A DNA stretch of 6,508 nucleotides, from the NCBI GenBank assembly GCA_964448015.1, contig CAYUUV010000046.1, positions 1 to 6,508 of the forward strand, given 5' to 3'. This DNA is from JACKGS01 sp964448015. Its GTDB lineage: Bacteria; Patescibacteriota; Saccharimonadia; Saccharimonadales; UBA7683. Each line of letters starts with the position of its first letter. The first letter of the stretch is position 1. The position numbers and the translations under genes are program-made. A model generated the notes under the pieces. The model did not search any database. It was given only the letters and a program-made list of their open reading frames with translations, and had not been told where the DNA came from. Shown in pieces: positions 3,832 to 6,508 of this stretch.

Positions 3832-6042
3832 ATGGCAAAAAAGAAAAAGCGATCATCAAAAAAGAAGGAAGCTGAAAAAGTTCAGTTAAAAGCGCAGCAT
3901 ATTCTGCCAGCCGGTTGGTGGCAGCAGGTTGTGAGTATTATTATCGGCCTGACGGCGGTACTACTGACGCTTGCAATCTTTAACTTAGCTGGACCGATGC
4001 CCTCGGGCTTGTTGGCAGCAATGCGTAGTTTGTTTGGCTACGCTGCCTTTGCGTTGCCGTTGGTATTGTTTGTGTTGATGATTCAAAAGTTTATCACTGA
4101 AGAAAACCGTTTGGCGCTCAGTGTCTATTTTGGCGCAGTAGTTTTTATGGCATCACTGAGCAGCTTCATTCATATTTTTGTTGATCCAGACGAATCTACT
4201 GCTGTGGTTGAGGCAGGTAAAGGCGGCGGTATGCTGGGGTCGGCACTGCATACATTCTTGAGTGGCTTTTTAAGTAACTTGGCAGCTGGCGTTGTATTGT
4301 TCGCTCTCATTTTGTTCGCGACACTCTTTATTTTCAAGATCCCAATTAAAGATGTCTTCAAGGCGTTCTTTGGTATTTTCAAGCGAGATGAGCTTGATGG
4401 TGCTCGTGATCTTGATGGCAAAGAAGTCGCCGGCCTTAAATTAAATAAGGGTGTATTGGTGGAAGATGAAGAAGAAGGTGAATTGCAGACAGAATCAAAA
4501 CCGCGGCTTTCCAGTTTGCGCAATAGTGTAACGCAAGACAAAACTGCCGAAAATAAAGAAGCATTAACGATGGCCAGTGATCCAAATTGGAACCTGCCCG
4601 GGCTGGATCTCCTCAGTAATAAGCAAAGTAAAGCTGACGCGGGTGACATCAAGCACAATGCGCAGATCATTAAAGATGTGATGCAAGACTTCAAGATTAA
4701 TGTGGAGATGGAAGAAGCCAACGTCGGCCCTAAAGTGACGCAGTACACCCTTAAACCGCCAGCGGGTGTTAAGCTGACCAAAATTACGCAGCTTGATGGT
4801 AATCTCGCCTTGAGTTTGGGTGCCGAAGCTATTCGTATTGAAGCACCGATTCCGGGTAAGAGCGCGGTGGGTATAGAGGTGCCTAATAAGCGAGCGGCAA
4901 TGGTCAATATGCGTAGTATATTAGAATCTCAGATATGGAAAGGTGACAAATCACCGCTTGGTTTTGCAATTGGTAAAGACATATCTGGGCATCCGGTTAT
5001 GGGGGAGCTCGATGCTATGCCACACCTGTTGGTGGCAGGTCAAACCGGTTCGGGTAAGTCGGTCATGATTAACACTTTATTGACGAGCCTGCTGTATCGT
5101 AATTCACCAGCAGATCTCAAGCTGATTTTGGTTGACCCCAAGCAGGTTGAATTAACGCCGTATAATAACATTCCTCATTTGTTGACGCCAGTTATTACTG
5201 AGCCTGAAAAATGTATTTCGGCCTTAAAATGGGCAGTGAACGAAATGGAGCGGCGCTACTCATTGCTCGCAGAGAAGGGCAAACGTAACATTGCTGGCTA
5301 TAATGCGGCTAATAAAGAAGATCACATGCCGTATGTTGTTGTGGTGATTGATGAGCTGGCCGATCTGATGATGCTCGCTGCCCGCGATGTTGAAGCACTG
5401 ATTGTGCGTATTGCTCAGAAGGCTCGTGCGGTTGGTATTCATCTGGTGCTTGCCACGCAGCGTCCATCAGTTGATGTTATCACAGGGCTCATTAAGGCAA
5501 ATATCCCGGCGCGTATCGCGTTTACCGTGGCATCGCAGGTCGATTCACGTACCATTATTGATCAGGCAGGTGCTGAAAAACTGCTTGGTAAAGGTGACTT
5601 GCTGATGACGACTGCGGCTAATCCAAAACCACGCCGTGTTCAGGCCGCCTTCTTAGATGATGCTGAGGTAATGAAGGTAACGGACTTTATTAAAATGCAG
5701 CGTCCACCGGAATATAACGACGAAGTGGTGACGCAGCCAGTACAGATCAGCGCCAAGGGTGGTTTGGTGATGGATATGGATAGCGGCCCGGCCGATGACG
5801 AGATGTACGAAGATGCCGTGCGCTGTGTGATTGAAAGCGGCAAAGCCTCTGCTAGCTTGCTGCAACGCCGTCTTCGTGTCGGCTATGGCCGCGCCTCTCG
5901 TTTGATTGACACCATGGAAGAGCAGGGAATCATCTCTGCCGCCGACGGCGCCCGACCTCGTGATGTCCTCGTCTCAAGTCTGGACGAAGTGTTTGGCAGT
6001 GGCGAGGAAGAAGTAACAAACATTCCGGTTGATGAAGGCTAG
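3832..6042 (+). CDS. ftsK: DNA translocase FtsK/SpoIIIE
   Basis: The protein has 736 residues. This inner-membrane, septum-located hexameric ATPase pumps chromosomal DNA during cell division and supports dimer resolution. A lysine-rich N-terminus (1-20) precedes about four membrane spans (roughly 31-53, 60-86, 93-117 and 134-169). A short acidic linker (about 185-250) lacks the long Pro/Gln region of E. coli FtsK (about 1,330 residues), so the size is closer to SpoIIIE-type proteins. The motor has an alpha domain from about 265, Walker A GQTGSGKS (403-410, Lys409) and Walker B VVVVIDE (502-508), followed by ATQRPSVDVITG. The gamma winged helix (about 655-720) shows the typical GKASASLLQRRLRVGYGRASRLIDTMEEQGI, given here in abbreviated form as GKASAS...LQRRLRVGYGRAS, which reads directional DNA motifs. 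The ATG at 3832 is the first start after the promoter; its ribosome binding site is weak. The gene appears monocistronic and converges on the GIY-YIG gene. Confidence 0.96.
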   Translation: MAKKKKRSSKKKEAEKVQLKAQHILPAGWWQQVVSIIIGLTAVLLTLAIFNLAGPMPSGLLAAMRSLFGYAAFALPLVLFVLMIQKFITEENRLALSVYFGAVVFMASLSSFIHIFVDPDESTAVVEAGKGGGMLGSALHTFLSGFLSNLAAGVVLFALILFATLFIFKIPIKDVFKAFFGIFKRDELDGARDLDGKEVAGLKLNKGVLVEDEEEGELQTESKPRLSSLRNSVTQDKTAENKEALTMASDPNWNLPGLDLLSNKQSKADAGDIKHNAQIIKDVMQDFKINVEMEEANVGPKVTQYTLKPPAGVKLTKITQLDGNLALSLGAEAIRIEAPIPGKSAVGIEVPNKRAAMVNMRSILESQIWKGDKSPLGFAIGKDISGHPVMGELDAMPHLLVAGQTGSGKSVMINTLLTSLLYRNSPADLKLILVDPKQVELTPYNNIPHLLTPVITEPEKCISALKWAVNEMERRYSLLAEKGKRNIAGYNAANKEDHMPYVVVVIDELADLMMLAARDVEALIVRIAQKARAVGIHLVLATQRPSVDVITGLIKANIPARIAFTVASQVDSRTIIDQAGAEKLLGKGDLLMTTAANPKPRRVQAAFLDDAEVMKVTDFIKMQRPPEYNDEVVTQPVQISAKGGLVMDMDSGPADDEMYEDAVRCVIESGKASASLLQRRLRVGYGRASRLIDTMEEQGIISAADGARPRDVLVSSLDEVFGSGEEEVTNIPVDEG

Positions 6043-6057
6043 AAAATAATTTTCAGT

Positions 6058-6091
6058 CCCGTCATTCCTGCGCAGGCAGGAATCCAGTACA
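6058..6091 (+). repeat. REP-like unit, left inverted copy flanking the GIY-YIG gene
   Basis: The 34-base unit begins CCCGTCATTCC and ends GAATCCAGTACA. It contains an 8-base perfect stem, ATTCCTGC (6064-6071) with GCAGGAAT (6076-6083), around a GCAG loop. Its reverse complement occurs at 6418-6451 with one difference. It lies 15 bases after the ftsK stop codon and could fold at the end of that mRNA. No T-run follows directly. Confidence 0.85.
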
Positions 6092-6098
6092 CTCTACG

Positions 6099-6118
6099 AA
6101 CGAAGTTTGTTAATTTTT
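6099..6118 (+). terminator. Weak possible intrinsic terminator after ftsK
   Basis: AACGA (6099-6103) pairs with TTGTT (6107-6111), including one G-T pair, around a 3-base loop, followed by AATTTTT. The stem is short and AU-rich, so this is marginal. It lies between two convergent genes and overlaps the stop codon of the minus-strand gene. Confidence 0.25.
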
Positions 6119-6404
6119 AAAACTCATCTGAAAGATCCCGCCATTCAGGATTCATTTCTTCAATCTCCCTAAGCTTCCAGAGCCTTTTCCATTTCTTCAT
6201 TTGCTTTTCTCGTTCAATCGCAGATTCAATGGTATCATGAATTTCGTACCAAACCAGTTTCGAAACACCATACTTTTTTGTAAATCCTTCAACTACTTTT
6301 TGCTTGTGTTCAGTAATGCGACGAACCAAGTCTGAGGTGACACCAATGTAAATTGTGCCATTTCGATCATTCGCAAGAATATAGAGGTAGCCACCCTTCT
6401 TCAT
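6117..6404 (-). CDS. Small GIY-YIG nuclease-domain protein (UPF0213/YhbQ-like)
   Basis: The protein has 95 residues from the ATG at 6404; a TTG at 6416 would add 4 residues (MKLV). The GIY-YIG fold signature is complete: YLYIL (6-10) for GIY, TIYIG (17-21) for YIG, Arg28/Arg29 and His33 in DLVRRITEHK, GFTKKYGV (40-47), Glu66 in EREKQMKKWKR as the likely metal-binding glutamate, and Asn85 in NPEW. The domain fills the whole protein, as in the single-domain UPF0213-type family found in many bacteria, often in several copies. The family is predicted to cut DNA, but the physiological substrate is poorly known. Only a weak GAAG site lies 6 bases before ATG 6404, and I see no clear minus-strand promoter. 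The gene is bracketed by inverted 34-base repeats: one begins 14 bases upstream of the start, the other about 25 bases beyond the stop. This suggests a repeat-linked or mobile origin. Confidence 0.88.
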   Translation of the reverse strand: MKKGGYLYILANDRNGTIYIGVTSDLVRRITEHKQKVVEGFTKKYGVSKLVWYEIHDTIESAIEREKQMKKWKRLWKLREIEEMNPEWRDLSDEF

Positions 6405-6417
6405 AACTAACTTCAAT

Positions 6418-6451
6418 TGTACTGGATTCCTGCCTGTGCAGGAATGACGGG
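6418..6451 (-). repeat. REP-like unit, right inverted copy flanking the GIY-YIG gene
   Basis: This is the reverse complement of the unit at 6058-6091, with 33 of 34 positions identical; the single difference is T6437 on the plus strand, within the loop region. It lies just upstream of the GIY-YIG start codon, so it is probably in that gene's leader or promoter region. Outside both copies lies AATTTTCA in the matching orientation (6048-6055, and as TGAAAATT at 6457-6464), offset by 3 bases. Confidence 0.85.
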
Positions 6452-6470
6452 CACATTGAAAATTGCTTTA

Positions 6471-6499
6471 TTGACTAACAGGGGTGATTTTGGTATAAT
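6471..6499 (+). promoter_or_regulatory. Near-consensus sigma-70 promoter reading off the right edge
   Basis: TTGACT (6471-6476, 5 of 6 matches), a 17-base spacer, and TATAAT (6494-6499) preceded by TGG (extended -10). The predicted start is near 6506, so the gene it serves lies outside the window. It is the strongest promoter in this window and points away from the GIY-YIG gene. Confidence 0.8.
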
Positions 6500-6508
6500 T
6501 TCAGGTAC

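Larger units (their letters stand above)
6058..6451 (-). mobile_element. Candidate repeat-bracketed GIY-YIG cassette
   Basis: A 394-base unit consists of two nearly identical inverted 34-base palindromic repeats around one complete GIY-YIG gene. The layout resembles a minimal element with terminal inverted repeats, or a REP pair with its nuclease. I see no transposase and no clear target-site duplication: the immediate flanks are CAGT on the left and CACA on the right. Mobility is therefore inferred only from architecture. Two independent REP insertions around the gene are the alternative. Confidence 0.4.

Noticed and set aside
3837..3864. Two A-AAA-AAG slippery heptamers at the start of ftsK (3837-3843 and 3858-3864)
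   Set aside because: They arise from lysine codons in the basic N-terminus. I see no stimulatory Shine-Dalgarno sequence or strong downstream hairpin, and a shift this early would give no sensible product.
4170..4907. Minus-strand frame of 245 residues inside ftsK
   Set aside because: It lies antisense to the well-supported FtsK frame, its product is Ser/Leu/Pro-rich without motifs, and it has the usual look of an antisense shadow.
114..6404. Recoding of TGA, as in some candidate phyla, suggested by the lack of TGA stops
   Set aside because: The conserved genes have no in-frame TGA and all their conserved glycines use GGN. Seven stops are too few to make the absence of TGA meaningful.

Overview
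The window looks like a chromosomal segment of an uncultured bacterium of the Candidate Phyla Radiation (Patescibacteria). This is an inference. It rests on short housekeeping genes with divergent motifs, a uracil-DNA glycosylase whose iron-sulfur ligands are replaced, an RNase J with a long polar N-terminal tail, a compact FtsK, and several families of short palindromic repeats between and inside genes. All seven coding regions end in TAA or TAG, never TGA. No in-frame TGA interrupts the conserved genes, so nothing suggests an altered code.

Layout. Positions 1-1002 hold a tightly packed run of three plus-strand genes: the 3' end of an unidentified gene, a 70-residue unknown protein, and a family-4-like uracil-DNA glycosylase. 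The two junctions use the same 8-base overlap, ATGAGTAA, which suggests translational coupling. Positions 1003-1148 are filled by a large imperfect inverted repeat built from short GTATCAAGTAACA-like units. A strong ribosome binding site and the RNase J gene (1149-3185) follow. RNase J's N-terminal tail encodes two short repeat-like DNA units in frame. Positions 3186-3359 are non-coding and contain a hairpin and a REP-like element with GGTCCGGGAT arms. A small predicted membrane protein follows (3360-3719).

A promoter region with an extended -10 and competing small hairpins precedes ftsK (3832-6042), the DNA translocase of division and chromosome segregation. After ftsK, a minus-strand GIY-YIG nuclease-like gene (6117-6404) sits between two 34-base units in inverted orientation that differ at one base. 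A near-consensus promoter at 6471-6499 points off the right edge toward a gene outside the window.

The main genes cover DNA repair (UDG), RNA processing and decay (RNase J) and chromosome segregation (FtsK). Only the first three genes look like one transcription unit. The accessory content is the repeats, and the most notable unit is the repeat-bracketed GIY-YIG gene, which resembles a small mobile or repeat-maintenance cassette. I see no CRISPR array, tRNA, rRNA, classical transposase or phage gene.
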